Shown: positions 51,817-60,500, counted from the first letter of the stretch. The stretch is 64,000 nt of DNA from Longimicrobiales bacterium (GCA_028284495.1 JANQRP010000002.1:62001-126000), one strand, 5' to 3'. The notes: a model not told the origin generated them from the sequence alone. Made by a program: numbers and translations.

Positions 51817-52290
51817 TCAGGCGTCGCCGGACGCCGTGCACCGGGCCGCGACGCGACTGAGAGCCTCGGCGCCCGAGAGCGTCGACCTGGACAGAACCGT
51901 GCCGTCGCTCACGAGGAATGCTGCCGGTACGGCGCGCACCCGGAGGGCATCGTGCGCCTCGGGCGCCACCTCGATGCGTGCCTCGGCGTGTACGCGGGTG
52001 GCATAGTGCTCGCGCGCTGCCTCGTCGGCGGCCAGCCAGACGACGTCGAGGGGCAGCGTCGCCTGCTCGGCCTGGCGGTGAGCGGCGCGGGCGCAAGCCG
52101 GGCAGGACGGGTCATAGACCACCATCAGGCTACACGCTTCCTCCGCGTCGACGACGTCGTGGAGTACCCCTGGCAGCGCCGACGGCGTCGGGAAGTCCGA
52201 CACGTCGATTACGGTGGCCGGCGCGGCCGACCGTGCACCGAAGTGGAGGAAGGTGATGAACGCGAGAATCCCAACGACTCGGGCGCTCAT
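51817..52290 (-). CDS. Membrane-anchored or secreted thioredoxin-fold protein
   Basis: The 157-residue protein has an N-terminal signal or anchor helix (VVGILAFITFLHFGA) and a thioredoxin-like domain: LMVVYDPSCPACARAAHR with a CPAC active-site pair near residue 64, and a cis-Pro-like VRAVPAAFLVSDG. Expected location is the cell envelope. Its start shares one base with the stop of the cysteine-rich peptide gene (TGATG), so the two are co-translated. A role in oxidising or reducing that peptide is a natural guess. Confidence 0.78.
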   Translation of the reverse strand: MSARVVGILAFITFLHFGARSAAPATVIDVSDFPTPSALPGVLHDVVDAEEACSLMVVYDPSCPACARAAHRQAEQATLPLDVVWLAADEAAREHYATRVHAEARIEVAPEAHDALRVRAVPAAFLVSDGTVLSRSTLSGAEALSRVAARCTASGDA

Positions 52291-52514
52291 CAGTCGAGCT
52301 CCTGGTCGTTGTCCGGGTCACCGTCGGGGTCACCCTCCATGCCCTCGCAGGCGTCACAGAAGAACCAGCATACCTTGCAGCAGGTGCTGATCTCGCCGTC
52401 CTCGTCGATGCAGTTCCGTACGTCCCAGCCGGCCCCGGCGGGCGCGGCCACGAGGGCGAGGTTGGCGAGAACGAACAGCGCCGCGAGGACTCCACGTACC
52501 GACTTCCTGACCAT
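52290..52514 (-). CDS. Secreted cysteine-rich acidic small peptide
   Basis: A 74-residue protein: signal peptide (MVRKSVRGVLAALFVLANLA, cleavage near APAGAG), then a mature part of about 45 residues. The mature part holds six cysteines in a 23-residue stretch (C, then STCCKVCWFFCDAC) and a strongly acidic tail (EGDPDGDPDNDQELD). The ATG at 52514 has AGGGAG about 7 bases upstream; a longer reading from 52556 has no signal-like start. It is followed at once by a thioredoxin-fold protein. Could be a disulfide-rich effector, toxin-like peptide, metal-binding peptide or modified peptide precursor; no family recognised. Confidence 0.72.
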   Translation of the reverse strand: MVRKSVRGVLAALFVLANLALVAAPAGAGWDVRNCIDEDGEISTCCKVCWFFCDACEGMEGDPDGDPDNDQELD

Positions 52515-52667
52515 GAGACATCTCCCTGTCATGCCGACGGCCGACCATCTGTCCACGTCCGACCGACGGAGGTGTCGGGGGGACCGGCGATTCCGGACCT
52601 CCCTGGATAAGGGAAAGTGCCACGAATCACCGATCGGTTTACAAAGAAGCCTTCATGGAGACTGGTG

Positions 52668-53489
52668 ATGGACGCTCCGAACCGCTCCGACTGGAAGCGG
52701 CAACTCGGCTCTGCGGCGTTGACGATCGGGATCGTCGCGGTGCTCGTGGCGCTTCAGACGATCCACGAATTCCAGGCGGACTTGGGCCGGGATTCCGTCG
52801 GTCTCTACTTCTCGGAGGCTCTCTACCTCTTCCTCCCCATCGGCGCGGCGCTGCTCGCCGGACAGCTCGCGCGGCTCGACGTGCGTGCCCTGGCGGTCGC
52901 GACCGCGATCATCACGCTGGTCATGGTGGGCCAGGATTTCCTGCCGCCGAGCGAGATCACGGCGTACAAGCGCGGCTTCGTCTACGGCGAAACGGCCGAC
53001 GACTGGGACCTGCGCGATCAGGGCGACGTGATCCGCTGGGCCGAAGGTGGGGCTCTTCCCGTCGTCACCGGCTACCTGACGGGCCGAATCGACGAGATCA
53101 ACGTCGATGCGCTTCCGGTCGCCGAGGGCGCGCGGTCGGTCCAGGTCGCCTGGTCGCTCTTCAAGGTCGGATACCTCCTCGCTCCGTTCATCGCCGTCGG
53201 CTTCGTCGTCGCGCTACGCACCTGGATCGCGCGAAACCTCCGATTCCGGACGCGGGGCAGCGAGCGGGTGTTCCACGTCGCGGTCTCGTGGATCGTCGGA
53301 CCCCTGGTGCCACTCTTCCTCCTCCAGGTGAACGACCTCGCAGTGTTCTGGGCGTTCGCGCAGTTCGGACTCCCGGTCATTCTCCTTCCCCCGGTCGCGT
53401 TCGCGGTGGCCGCGGCGCTCGGCTGGAGAGCCGGCATCCGCGCCGAACGCCGGGCCGCATACCTCGACGCCAGCCCGGTTCAAGACTAG
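52668..53489 (+). CDS. Polytopic membrane protein of unknown function
   Basis: A 273-residue protein with about six hydrophobic helices (LGSAALTIGIVAVLVALQTI, SEALYLFLPIGAALLAGQLA, and four in the C-terminal half). The ATG at 52668 has GGAGA 6 bases upstream; a GTG at 52617 is an alternative that adds 17 residues. The layout resembles LptF/LptG-like or general permease-type membrane domains only loosely. It is followed 2 bases later by an ECF sigma factor gene, so it may belong to that regulon. Confidence 0.7.
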   Translation: MDAPNRSDWKRQLGSAALTIGIVAVLVALQTIHEFQADLGRDSVGLYFSEALYLFLPIGAALLAGQLARLDVRALAVATAIITLVMVGQDFLPPSEITAYKRGFVYGETADDWDLRDQGDVIRWAEGGALPVVTGYLTGRIDEINVDALPVAEGARSVQVAWSLFKVGYLLAPFIAVGFVVALRTWIARNLRFRTRGSERVFHVAVSWIVGPLVPLFLLQVNDLAVFWAFAQFGLPVILLPPVAFAVAAALGWRAGIRAERRAAYLDASPVQD

Positions 53490-53491
53490 GC

Positions 53492-54112
53492 GTGGAGGAA
53501 CGCCGCCGCCGCATCTCGCGGTGGGTCGATGAGATCGGCCCCAGCGCGTTGCGATTCGCTCGCACCTTCACCGGCTCCGAAGACGAGGCCCGGGACCTCG
53601 TGCAGGAGGCGTGGCTCGTCGTGTTGGACCACGAGGGGCCACTGCCCCTGTCCGAGAACGCGGCGCGTGGGTGGATCTTCGAGATCCTGCGGCGGCTGGC
53701 CGCGATCCGGATCCGTACGACGTCCCGGCGCAGCGGTCTGCTCGAGCGATTTCGCGGAGACGTTCCGGGCGCCGCGCCCGCCGAAGAGGCGGGGCTGGAC
53801 GAACGCTTCCTCGCCCGTGAGATCCTCCGCTGCATCGATGACCTGGCGCCCCTGCAGCGGAAGGTCCTCATCGCCCGGATCCTCGAGGGCCGCACGGTAC
53901 GAGAGACCGCCGAGCAGCTCGGGAAGGCCGAGGGAACGGTCAAGGCGAGTCTCTCCCGCGCCGTGCGCTCGCTCCGCGTGAGTCTCGGCACCGACCTGGA
54001 GGAAGCCCTCAGGCGCGTGCCTCTTTCGCGATTCCACCGGAGGCCCGACTCGGACTCCGACCTCAACCCACGTTCACGAACCGACGACCCGTCGGACCCT
54101 CAGGAGGACTGA
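53492..54112 (+). CDS. ECF-type RNA polymerase sigma factor
   Basis: The 206-residue protein has sigma region 2 (ALRFARTFTGSEDEARDLVQEAWLVV, residues 17-42) and region 4 (LAPLQRKVLIARILEGRTVRETAEQLGKAEGTVKASLSRAVRSLR, about residues 125-170). A charged tail follows. The start GTG at 53492 is 2 bases after the preceding membrane-protein gene. A small membrane protein begins 1 base after its stop and might be its anti-sigma partner. Confidence 0.87.
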   Translation: MEERRRRISRWVDEIGPSALRFARTFTGSEDEARDLVQEAWLVVLDHEGPLPLSENAARGWIFEILRRLAAIRIRTTSRRSGLLERFRGDVPGAAPAEEAGLDERFLAREILRCIDDLAPLQRKVLIARILEGRTVRETAEQLGKAEGTVKASLSRAVRSLRVSLGTDLEEALRRVPLSRFHRRPDSDSDLNPRSRTDDPSDPQED

Positions 54113-54113
54113 C

Positions 54114-54431
54114 ATGAACACCGATCTCACCAATGACGAACAGGCGCTCCTCGACGATCTCGAGTCGCTCTTCGGCGCCCGCGCCGACGAGCCGGCGCCG
54201 AGGGAATTTCTCACGACACTCAAGCAGCAGGTGGGCGACCGGCTCGCGCCCGATGACATGAGCGTCGGCGAGACGATGGCAGTCACCGTCGTCGCGGTGA
54301 TCGCGCTGGGGATCGGGCTCGGCGGTGCCGTCGACTGGAGTCCGGTCGAGCTCGTCGCCAGCGGCGTCGCCGTCTGGCTGTTCGTGCGCGTGGCGCACTG
54401 GGTCGGGCGCCGGTCGGCGCCCTCGGAATAG
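54114..54431 (+). CDS. Small membrane protein, possible sigma partner
   Basis: A 105-residue protein with an acidic N-terminal half (MNTDLTNDEQALLDDLESLFG) and two hydrophobic helices (TMAVTVVAVIALGIGLGG and VELVASGVAVWLFVRVAHWV). It sits directly behind the ECF sigma gene, where anti-sigma factors often lie, but no zinc-binding HxxxCxxC motif is present, so the anti-sigma role is only a positional guess. Confidence 0.65.
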   Translation: MNTDLTNDEQALLDDLESLFGARADEPAPREFLTTLKQQVGDRLAPDDMSVGETMAVTVVAVIALGIGLGGAVDWSPVELVASGVAVWLFVRVAHWVGRRSAPSE

Positions 54432-54483
54432 CGGCGAAGCCCGAGACGGACCCACCGCTCCACTGATGCTCGCTCTCGCATGA

Positions 54484-54567
54484 TGCCGGAGGTGGGATTC
54501 GAACCCACAAGGGCCGAAGCCCGGGGGATTTTGAGTCCCCTGCGTCTGCCGATTCCGCCACTCCGGC
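54484..54567 (-). tRNA. tRNA-Leu (anticodon CAA)
   Basis: The minus strand folds as a class II tRNA of 84 bases: acceptor GCCGGAG / CTCCGGC with discriminator A, D-loop with GGCAGA, anticodon stem GGGGA/TCCCC closing the loop CTCAAAA (anticodon CAA at 54533-54531), a variable arm of GC stem closed by TTCG, and the T-loop GGTTCGAATCC. The CCA end is not encoded. Confidence 0.95.
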
Positions 54568-54638
54568 GTGGGGACCGCAAGTATAGTGGTCGCACGATGC
54601 GTAGACGACCGGAGCGGTGTTCGCCGAGCCGCGACCCC

Positions 54639-55943
54639 TCAGCGCGCCAACTCGATCCGCCTCACCGTGACGACCGGCACGTCCAGCTCGCCCTCGCCGA
54701 TCCATGCGGCGAGCCCGTCGGGACCGAAGGCGTCGGGAAGCGTGAACGCCTCGACGGTGCCGAGATACCGGCCGGCGCTGTCCAGCACGTCCACGGGGCC
54801 GGGCGCGTCGGGATCGACCGTCTCCGGTGTGCGGGCGACCCAGATCCGTCCCGCGGGATCGACGGCGACGCCACGAATCACCTGCCGGAACTCGGGAAAT
54901 CCGATCCCCGCCCGGAGCCGTTCCTCGCGGGCCATGCGCATCCGGCGCTGTGCTTCCTCGGGGTCACTGCCAAATGAGACCATCCCCCCCGTGCGCCCCT
55001 GGTTCGGCAGCGCGGCCCGCCGTTCGATCTCGCGCTCGCGGAGTCCAGCGGTGACCCGTTGTGGCTCGAGGGGGCGCCGGAGACGCTCCGTCCGAACATC
55101 GAGGTGGCCGCCGACGAGCCGGACGTCCCACGTGATCGAATCGACGACCACCGCTCGTCCGTCCGGCAGCAGGTCCCAGTGCGGCTCGGCCATGAAGGCC
55201 ATGTCCCGAAGCTGCCCGCTGTCGATCACGTCGCGCGGCGCCATCCAGAACTCGTCGATGATCCGCGGGTTTCCGCCCTCGGAGTCGAAGGCGAGAAGCG
55301 GCAGCCGCTCCACGTTCTCGGGGTTCTCTCGGTCCTCCACCGTGTAGGTCCGGCGAAGGCGCCCGTTCTCGACCATCAGGATGTCGTTGGGCGTCGCGAT
55401 CATCGAGCCGTCTGCGGTGAACCGAAGTGCACTGGGATTCCCGCGCGATCCGTCCGGATCGATGTTGTCGACGTATTCCCCGTCGGCCGCGAATACCGCC
55501 CAGGATCCGCGTCTGGTGTCGCGGACCACGATCCGCCCGCCGGGTGCGACGGTCATGCCGGTGGGGAGGTCGTACTCCCCGGGGCCGCTTCCCTGCCGAC
55601 CGACCGTGCCCAGGTACTCGCCTCCGGGCGCGAACCGGCGCACCACCGCGGCCTGCTGATCCAGGACGAACAGGTCGCCACCGGGGCCGAAGTCGACCGC
55701 CCGAATTCGCCCGAAGGCCTCCCACTCCGGGCCGTCGAGCGCTCCGAGCGTGAAGACGTCGGTGACGGTGGCCCGGAGGGGTCGGTCGTCTGCCGGAAGC
55801 ATCCATACGCCTTCGGGTTCCTGGGCGGCCACGGGTGAAGCGCCGGGCGCACCCCCCAGAGCACCGGCAAGACCGAAGGCGATCGTCGCCCCTGTCCTCC
55901 ACATCATCGTCGTCCTCATCCTCGGTCTCCTCCCCGTCGTCAT
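54639..55943 (-). CDS. Secreted six-bladed beta-propeller protein (NHL-like), copy b
   Basis: A 434-residue exported protein: signal (TIAFGLAGALGGAPGASPVAAQ), then repeats of the six-bladed propeller type common in Gemmatimonadota (IRAVDFGPGGDLFVLDQQAAVVRRFAPGGEYLGTVGRQGSGPGEY, then TGMTVAPGGRIVVRD and later blades). A helical insertion with many Arg and Glu residues lies near residues 300-345. The start ATG at 55943 overlaps the stop of the upstream propeller gene (ATGA). Last gene of the blaI operon. Ligand unknown. Confidence 0.82.
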   Translation of the reverse strand: MTTGRRPRMRTTMMWRTGATIAFGLAGALGGAPGASPVAAQEPEGVWMLPADDRPLRATVTDVFTLGALDGPEWEAFGRIRAVDFGPGGDLFVLDQQAAVVRRFAPGGEYLGTVGRQGSGPGEYDLPTGMTVAPGGRIVVRDTRRGSWAVFAADGEYVDNIDPDGSRGNPSALRFTADGSMIATPNDILMVENGRLRRTYTVEDRENPENVERLPLLAFDSEGGNPRIIDEFWMAPRDVIDSGQLRDMAFMAEPHWDLLPDGRAVVVDSITWDVRLVGGHLDVRTERLRRPLEPQRVTAGLREREIERRAALPNQGRTGGMVSFGSDPEEAQRRMRMAREERLRAGIGFPEFRQVIRGVAVDPAGRIWVARTPETVDPDAPGPVDVLDSAGRYLGTVEAFTLPDAFGPDGLAAWIGEGELDVPVVTVRRIELAR

Positions 55944-57169
55944 CGTCCTCCTCCCGATTGGGCGCGTCCGCCCGGACCCCCCGGGACCGCGTTCCCCAGG
56001 CGATAGGCCACCACCCTTTCCACGTCGAACTCGCCGAGCCCCACCCCCCACGCCTCGTCGCGCCGGACCGCGAGCAGCCGGAAGCCGCTCGGGAAGCTCA
56101 CCCGGGTACGGCCACCATCCCGTGCGAACCGCGTCCACTCGCGCGCGCCACCCGGATCGGCCCGATAGCTCTCGAGCCAGATCGAGCCGTCCTCTGCGAC
56201 GACGAGCCCGCCATGGGCCGGAAACTCGTCGGGGATGTCCATCGCCTCGATCAGCTTCGCCTGGCTCTCGACCGCCCACGCCGGCAGGCCCGCCGGCGGC
56301 GCGTTCTCGGCCCTCCAGCGTCGCTCGTCCTCGGCGCCGACCCGCCGCGCCGGGCGATCGACCCGCATCGTATCCACGTCACCGCCGTCGAGCGGCAGGA
56401 TCGACACTGCGAACGCCTCGTTGGTCGAGAACACGAGCTCGGCACCGCGAACCGCCACCTCCGTCGTCCGTGCGAAGGCCCGGGGCTGTGCGGCGCGGCT
56501 CCCGCCCTCCGCCCACACGAACTGCTCGTCGTCGGGTAGCGAGACGAGCCGGCGAACGACGGCTCCTCCGGGGTCGAGCAGCACGTAGTCGAACCGCTCG
56601 CGGCGTACCTCGGTGGTGTCTCCCGGAGCGACGGAGATCTCACCCGCCCTGGCGACGAACCGCCCATCGGTCGCAGCCGTGACGAGGTGCAGTCTCTCGG
56701 CCGCCGGAACGTCCGTTCGATTCACGCCGGCACCCGCGGAGCCGTCGAGCGCGAACGTCCGACCCAGGGCTCCCCGAGGACCGACGATCGTGGCCCGCCG
56801 CGACAGCGGGTCCCAGACGGCGAGCGAGTCGGCACGGTACGGCGCGACCCATTCGATCGAGCGAAATTCGCCCGGGCCGTCGCCCGCCCGCCCGAACGTC
56901 CAGGTCGGCGCTCCCCCCGTCCCGGAGAAGTGGCGAAGCTCACGACTTCCACCGTCCGCGACCACGATGCCGTCCCCGAGGAGGACGATTCCGCGCACAT
57001 CGTCGAACAGTTCCCCCGACGGCCCATCGAGCGACCCGATGACCACCTGCGGGCCGGATGGCACCTCCTGCGACGCGGCAGGGACAGCGCTGACAGCGAG
57101 GCAGAGACCGGTCCCGATCACGGTCACCACGCGGCCAAGGGTCGCATCCCGGGCAGCGGCCGCGATCAC
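55940..57169 (-). CDS. Secreted six-bladed beta-propeller protein, copy a
   Basis: A 409-residue exported protein with a signal ending VPAASQ and propeller blades (VRGIVLLGDGIVVADGGSRELRHFSGTGGAPTWTFGRAGDGPGEF and others). The start is GTG at 57169 overlapping the blaR1-like stop (GTGA). Together with copy b it forms the downstream part of the BlaI/BlaR1 operon, so both are likely under BlaI control. Function unknown. Confidence 0.8.
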   Translation of the reverse strand: MIAAAARDATLGRVVTVIGTGLCLAVSAVPAASQEVPSGPQVVIGSLDGPSGELFDDVRGIVLLGDGIVVADGGSRELRHFSGTGGAPTWTFGRAGDGPGEFRSIEWVAPYRADSLAVWDPLSRRATIVGPRGALGRTFALDGSAGAGVNRTDVPAAERLHLVTAATDGRFVARAGEISVAPGDTTEVRRERFDYVLLDPGGAVVRRLVSLPDDEQFVWAEGGSRAAQPRAFARTTEVAVRGAELVFSTNEAFAVSILPLDGGDVDTMRVDRPARRVGAEDERRWRAENAPPAGLPAWAVESQAKLIEAMDIPDEFPAHGGLVVAEDGSIWLESYRADPGGAREWTRFARDGGRTRVSFPSGFRLLAVRRDEAWGVGLGEFDVERVVAYRLGNAVPGGPGGRAQSGGGR

Positions 57170-58713
57170 CGGCGCACCTCCGCGGGGTCGGGCGTGAAGG
57201 TGGCGGTCGCCGTGGGCAGGTCGAGGACGGCACCGGTATCCAGCCGGGCCCACGTATCCACGAGGGAGCGGAGTCGGTCGAGCGCCGTCCCCAGCGACGT
57301 GCGGGCGTAGAGGTCCGCCGACACCGGCGTCGCCCTCCACCGCCCGGAGTCCGCCGCCACCCACACGTGCACGGTCCCGTCGGAGGGGGCGTACTCGCCG
57401 AGGCTCAGCCACTCACGTGCCTGCGCCTCGAAAGCGTCGCTGGTCGCCATTTCGGTGTCGATGCGGGAAACCGATCCGCCGGCGTCGGGATGGACCGTGA
57501 ACGCCCCTCTGCCTTCGATGTCGGAGAATGCCGCACGTGGTGTCGGCAGCCGCACCGCTCCATCGGGCTGCGGGCGATCGACCCGTCGAATGACCCCGCC
57601 GGCCACCGTGCCTCGAATCGACACCGGACTCGGGTCGGCGGCGCTGTCCGGGCCGGGCGAGCCCGGCCCGGCCGTGGTCGCGCGACCGGCGACAGCCCGG
57701 ATCGTGTCGACGGCTTCGGCGAGGGGTCGCGCCGCGACGGTGCTCCAGTACCGACCTGCCGGCTCCGGCGCCTCGGCCAGGACCCGCGGAGGGTCGGCGA
57801 GCCCGGGCGACAGCGCGCCGACGCCGGCCAGGAGAAGGATGCTGGGCAGTCGACGCCCCCGTCTGCCCGCGAGCACGAGATCGAGGCGTCTCATCAGTCG
57901 GCGGGCGTCCCTGCCCATCGACAGCCGGATCGCGGCGGGTGGCGGCCGGGCGTGCCAGCGCGCGACGTCGAGCAGCAGCTGCACGTACGCTCGCGGGCGG
58001 GTCCGTCGCCGCCGGAGGGTGCGCCGGTCGCAGTCGGCCTCGGTCGCCAGCACCAGCTGGCGCGCCAGAAGCCAGCAGGCGGGGTTCCACACGGCGATCG
58101 CGACGAGGACGTACGCGAACGCCACCAGCCGCACGTCGCCGGCTCGAAGGTGCTCGAGTTCGTGCGTGACGAGCGCACGACGCCGTTCGCCGGCGAGGGC
58201 GAGTACCTGTCGGCCGATCACGAGGGTCGGCGTGATCACGCCTGCGACGCCGGGGCCGCCGCGCTCGTCGATGCAGGCCGGAAATCCCCAGATCCGGGTC
58301 TTCGGCATCCGGGCCCGGCGGCGGCGATGGGCGAACTCGACGACCAGCAGTGCCGCGAGCAGCAGCAGGGCCGCGATCGTCCAGCCCACCCGAAACCCCG
58401 GAAGCTCAGCCGCGCCCACGTCGGGCAGTCCCCCGAGAAGGCGATCGAGCACGCCGGGCGATGCGGCATCGGCTCCGGATGCGCCCGGGGCGCGCCCGAG
58501 CTCGACCGCACGCACCTCGACAACCTCGCCGGAGGTCGCCGGCCCCTCGGGCAGCGTGGGCACCCAGCTCGCGACCGCCGCCAGAACGAGCGCCGCGGTC
58601 CAGATCCAGCGCTCCTGTCGGCCCGCTCTGCGGGCAAGTCTCGCGAGGCTCCAGGCGCCCGCGGTCACGAGCGCCCCGACGCTCAGTGCCCACACCACCA
58701 TGCCGATCGTCAT
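57166..58713 (-). CDS. BlaR1/M56-family membrane metallopeptidase with TonB-C-like domain
   Basis: A 515-residue membrane protein: N-terminal helices, the gluzincin motif HELEH near residue 183 (LVTHELEHLRAGDVR), a membrane helix and EADCDRRTL as the third metal ligand region. Instead of the penicillin-binding sensor of classical BlaR1, the periplasmic C-terminus has a TonB-C-like segment (FTVHPDAGGSVSRIDTEMA, AFEAQAREWLSLGEYAP). In this family the peptidase inactivates BlaI when signalled. Start ATG 58713 overlaps the blaI stop (ATGA). Confidence 0.85.
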   Translation of the reverse strand: MTIGMVVWALSVGALVTAGAWSLARLARRAGRQERWIWTAALVLAAVASWVPTLPEGPATSGEVVEVRAVELGRAPGASGADAASPGVLDRLLGGLPDVGAAELPGFRVGWTIAALLLLAALLVVEFAHRRRRARMPKTRIWGFPACIDERGGPGVAGVITPTLVIGRQVLALAGERRRALVTHELEHLRAGDVRLVAFAYVLVAIAVWNPACWLLARQLVLATEADCDRRTLRRRRTRPRAYVQLLLDVARWHARPPPAAIRLSMGRDARRLMRRLDLVLAGRRGRRLPSILLLAGVGALSPGLADPPRVLAEAPEPAGRYWSTVAARPLAEAVDTIRAVAGRATTAGPGSPGPDSAADPSPVSIRGTVAGGVIRRVDRPQPDGAVRLPTPRAAFSDIEGRGAFTVHPDAGGSVSRIDTEMATSDAFEAQAREWLSLGEYAPSDGTVHVWVAADSGRWRATPVSADLYARTSLGTALDRLRSLVDTWARLDTGAVLDLPTATATFTPDPAEVRR

Positions 58714-59105
58714 TCCGCCCCCTCCCCTTCCTGGTCGGCGCCGAGCCGGGCGTCGATCAGCCGCCGTATCTCCCGGAGTTCCGATTCGCTGATCTCCCTG
58801 CCGTCGACCAGATGTGCCACCAGGCGGACCGGGGATCGGCGGTACAGGTTCTCCAGGATCCGATCGAGCAGTGGGCCGCCGGCTTCGCGGGACGAGGTGA
58901 CGGCGCGGTACAGGTACTTTCGCCCCGACTGCTCGTGAGCGACGTGCCCCTTGCGTTCCAGCCCCTGGAGGACCGTGAGGACGCTCGTGTAGGCCAGATC
59001 GTCGTCCAGCGCGGCACGAACGTCCGCGACCGAGGCGGGCTCACTGCGCCACAGGATCGCCATGACGTCGAGCTCGCGAGAGGTGAGATCGGGGGACTCC
59101 GTCAT
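58710..59105 (-). CDS. BlaI/MecI-family transcriptional repressor
   Basis: A 131-residue winged-helix repressor: TSRELDVMAILWRSEPASVADVRAAL with VLTVLQGLERKGHV in the DNA-binding domain (residues 8-60) and a C-terminal dimerisation helix (ESELREIRRLIDARL). It heads an operon with the M56 peptidase and two propeller genes. An AT-rich inverted repeat 49 bases upstream (59154-59178) is its probable operator, so it would repress its own operon until the peptidase removes it. No beta-lactamase gene is nearby. Confidence 0.87.
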   Translation of the reverse strand: MTESPDLTSRELDVMAILWRSEPASVADVRAALDDDLAYTSVLTVLQGLERKGHVAHEQSGRKYLYRAVTSSREAGGPLLDRILENLYRRSPVRLVAHLVDGREISESELREIRRLIDARLGADQEGEGAE

Positions 59106-59153
59106 GCGACCATCGTCCTGACTCGAGGGACCAGTGCGGGTTCGAGACCGCCA

Positions 59154-59178
59154 CTACTAAATACTACATAGTTAGTAG
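59154..59178. promoter_or_regulatory. Probable BlaI operator
   Basis: CTACTAA (59154-59160) and TTAGTAG (59172-59178) are perfect 7-bp inverted arms around an 11-base spacer that includes TACTACAT. The element is strikingly AT-rich for this genome and lies directly upstream of blaI. The TACTA core and dyad are in keeping with BlaI/MecI operators, which are built around TAC/GTA half sites. Confidence 0.75.
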
Positions 59179-59236
59179 CACTGATCCGCGAAAGGGTTGC
59201 ATCGGTTCTCCGGAAGTTCTTCGCCCTCCGCCGGCG

Positions 59237-59278
59237 GGAGGGCCGACGGGAAGGGTGAGAGGAGGGCCGGCGGGAAGG
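59237..59278. repeat. 18-bp direct repeat, 24-bp period
   Basis: GGAGGGCCGACGGGAAGG (59237-59254) recurs as GGAGGGCCGGCGGGAAGG (59261-59278), 17 of 18 matching, and a partial third copy (GGCCGGCGGG) follows. It lies between the end of the propeller gene at 59306 and the BlaI operator. It may reflect slippage in noncoding GC-rich DNA; any role in termination is speculative. Confidence 0.6.
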
Positions 59279-59305
59279 CCGGCGGGGGGCGGGTGGAGAG
59301 TCGGG

Positions 59306-60415
59306 TCAGCCCGAGACTCGCCAGCGCGCTACCGAGTGGACCCCGAAGTCGGGGTCCTCTGTGACCCCCACGAGCAGTCCGTGTCCGATGCTCCATAGAC
59401 CGAGCTCGACGTCGAGACCGATCTCACCCAGAAACGCGCCGTCCGGGCTGAACAGATCGAACACCGTCCGGCCCGGACCGCCGCGAAACGTGCGAACCCA
59501 GAGCCGTCCGGCGTCGTCCCAGGCGAGAGCGTCGGTTGGGAAGTGGGGTCGCAGCGGATCGATCTGGATCGACTGGCGCCCGACCCCGCCGCCGCCCGCC
59601 GCAGCTTCGGCAGCGGCAGCCGCACGCCCACGCGAGTAGGCGGCCCGGAGGGCTTCTACTTCCTCCGGGGTGCGCTCCGTGCGAGCGACGTCACGAACGA
59701 TCGAGTCCACGACCTGTCCGGAGGCGTCGAGAATCCGAATGCTGTACGTGTGCCCCATGCCGACCGCGACCCGACCGGAGGCATCGACGGCCATGCTCAC
59801 CAGCCCGGGCGAAGCGGGCCTCCCCTCCCGGTCCAGGACCCGGTCCACGGAGGTCGGAAGCGGTGTGGCGACGACAGCGCCACGCTCATCCACAAGGTGG
59901 ATCCCCGCCGACATGGTCGCCCACTGCGCTTCCTGCGCGGCGATCGGCACTCCGCCCGGAGCCGACTGGAGCCGCATGATCGCTCCGTCGACCCGCACCG
60001 TGGAGCGGACGTCACCGTCCGGACCGAGGATCGTGAGCCGCGGGGTCATCATGTCGGAAACGACGAGCCCACCGTCCGGCAGCGCTGCGACGCCCGCCGC
60101 GCGTCGGAACTCCCCGGGACCCTCGCCGTGGCGCCCGAATGCGGCGCCCGGGGTGCCGTCCGCCGCGAAGAACCGCACGATCGGCGGGTCGCGGTCCGCG
60201 ACCACGAATCCGCCGTCCGGCGTGACGTCGAGAGCACGAATCAGTCCGAACAGTTCGGGACCCTCGCACTCCATGCACCCGACCGGTGGGAGCGGATCGA
60301 GCGTGACGGGCGCGACCTGACCCGTGGTCGCATCCGCCCGAACGAACAGGAGGATCATGAGCGAGAGTGGGGCGGCGAGAAGCGGGCGCACGAGCGCGCG
60401 ACGCAGACGGGTCAT
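59306..60415 (-). CDS. Secreted six-bladed beta-propeller protein, copy c
   Basis: A 369-residue protein: signal or anchor helix (LLAAPLSLMILLFVRADA), then propeller blades (IRALDVTPDGGFVVADRDPPIVRFFAADGTPGAAFGRHGEGPGEF, AALPDGGLVVSD and others) with an Ala/Gly-rich insertion near residues 265-285. It has a Cys pair in CMEC near residue 47. It is a separate gene from the BlaI operon, transcribed toward the operator from the far side. Ligand unknown. Confidence 0.8.
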   Translation of the reverse strand: MTRLRRALVRPLLAAPLSLMILLFVRADATTGQVAPVTLDPLPPVGCMECEGPELFGLIRALDVTPDGGFVVADRDPPIVRFFAADGTPGAAFGRHGEGPGEFRRAAGVAALPDGGLVVSDMMTPRLTILGPDGDVRSTVRVDGAIMRLQSAPGGVPIAAQEAQWATMSAGIHLVDERGAVVATPLPTSVDRVLDREGRPASPGLVSMAVDASGRVAVGMGHTYSIRILDASGQVVDSIVRDVARTERTPEEVEALRAAYSRGRAAAAAEAAAGGGGVGRQSIQIDPLRPHFPTDALAWDDAGRLWVRTFRGGPGRTVFDLFSPDGAFLGEIGLDVELGLWSIGHGLLVGVTEDPDFGVHSVARWRVSG

Positions 60416-60500
60416 GCGAGGCGTCCTGTGAGGGAGTGGTCATCCCTTCGACAGAGCACTCGTGGATCGGGTTGCGCCGGGGCCGAATGACCTCGCCGGC

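Noticed and set aside
59172..59396. 74-codon minus-strand ORF between the propeller gene and the BlaI operator
   Set aside because: It overlaps the end of the propeller gene, reads a Pro-rich translation of a direct repeat and runs into the operator; no supporting start signal.
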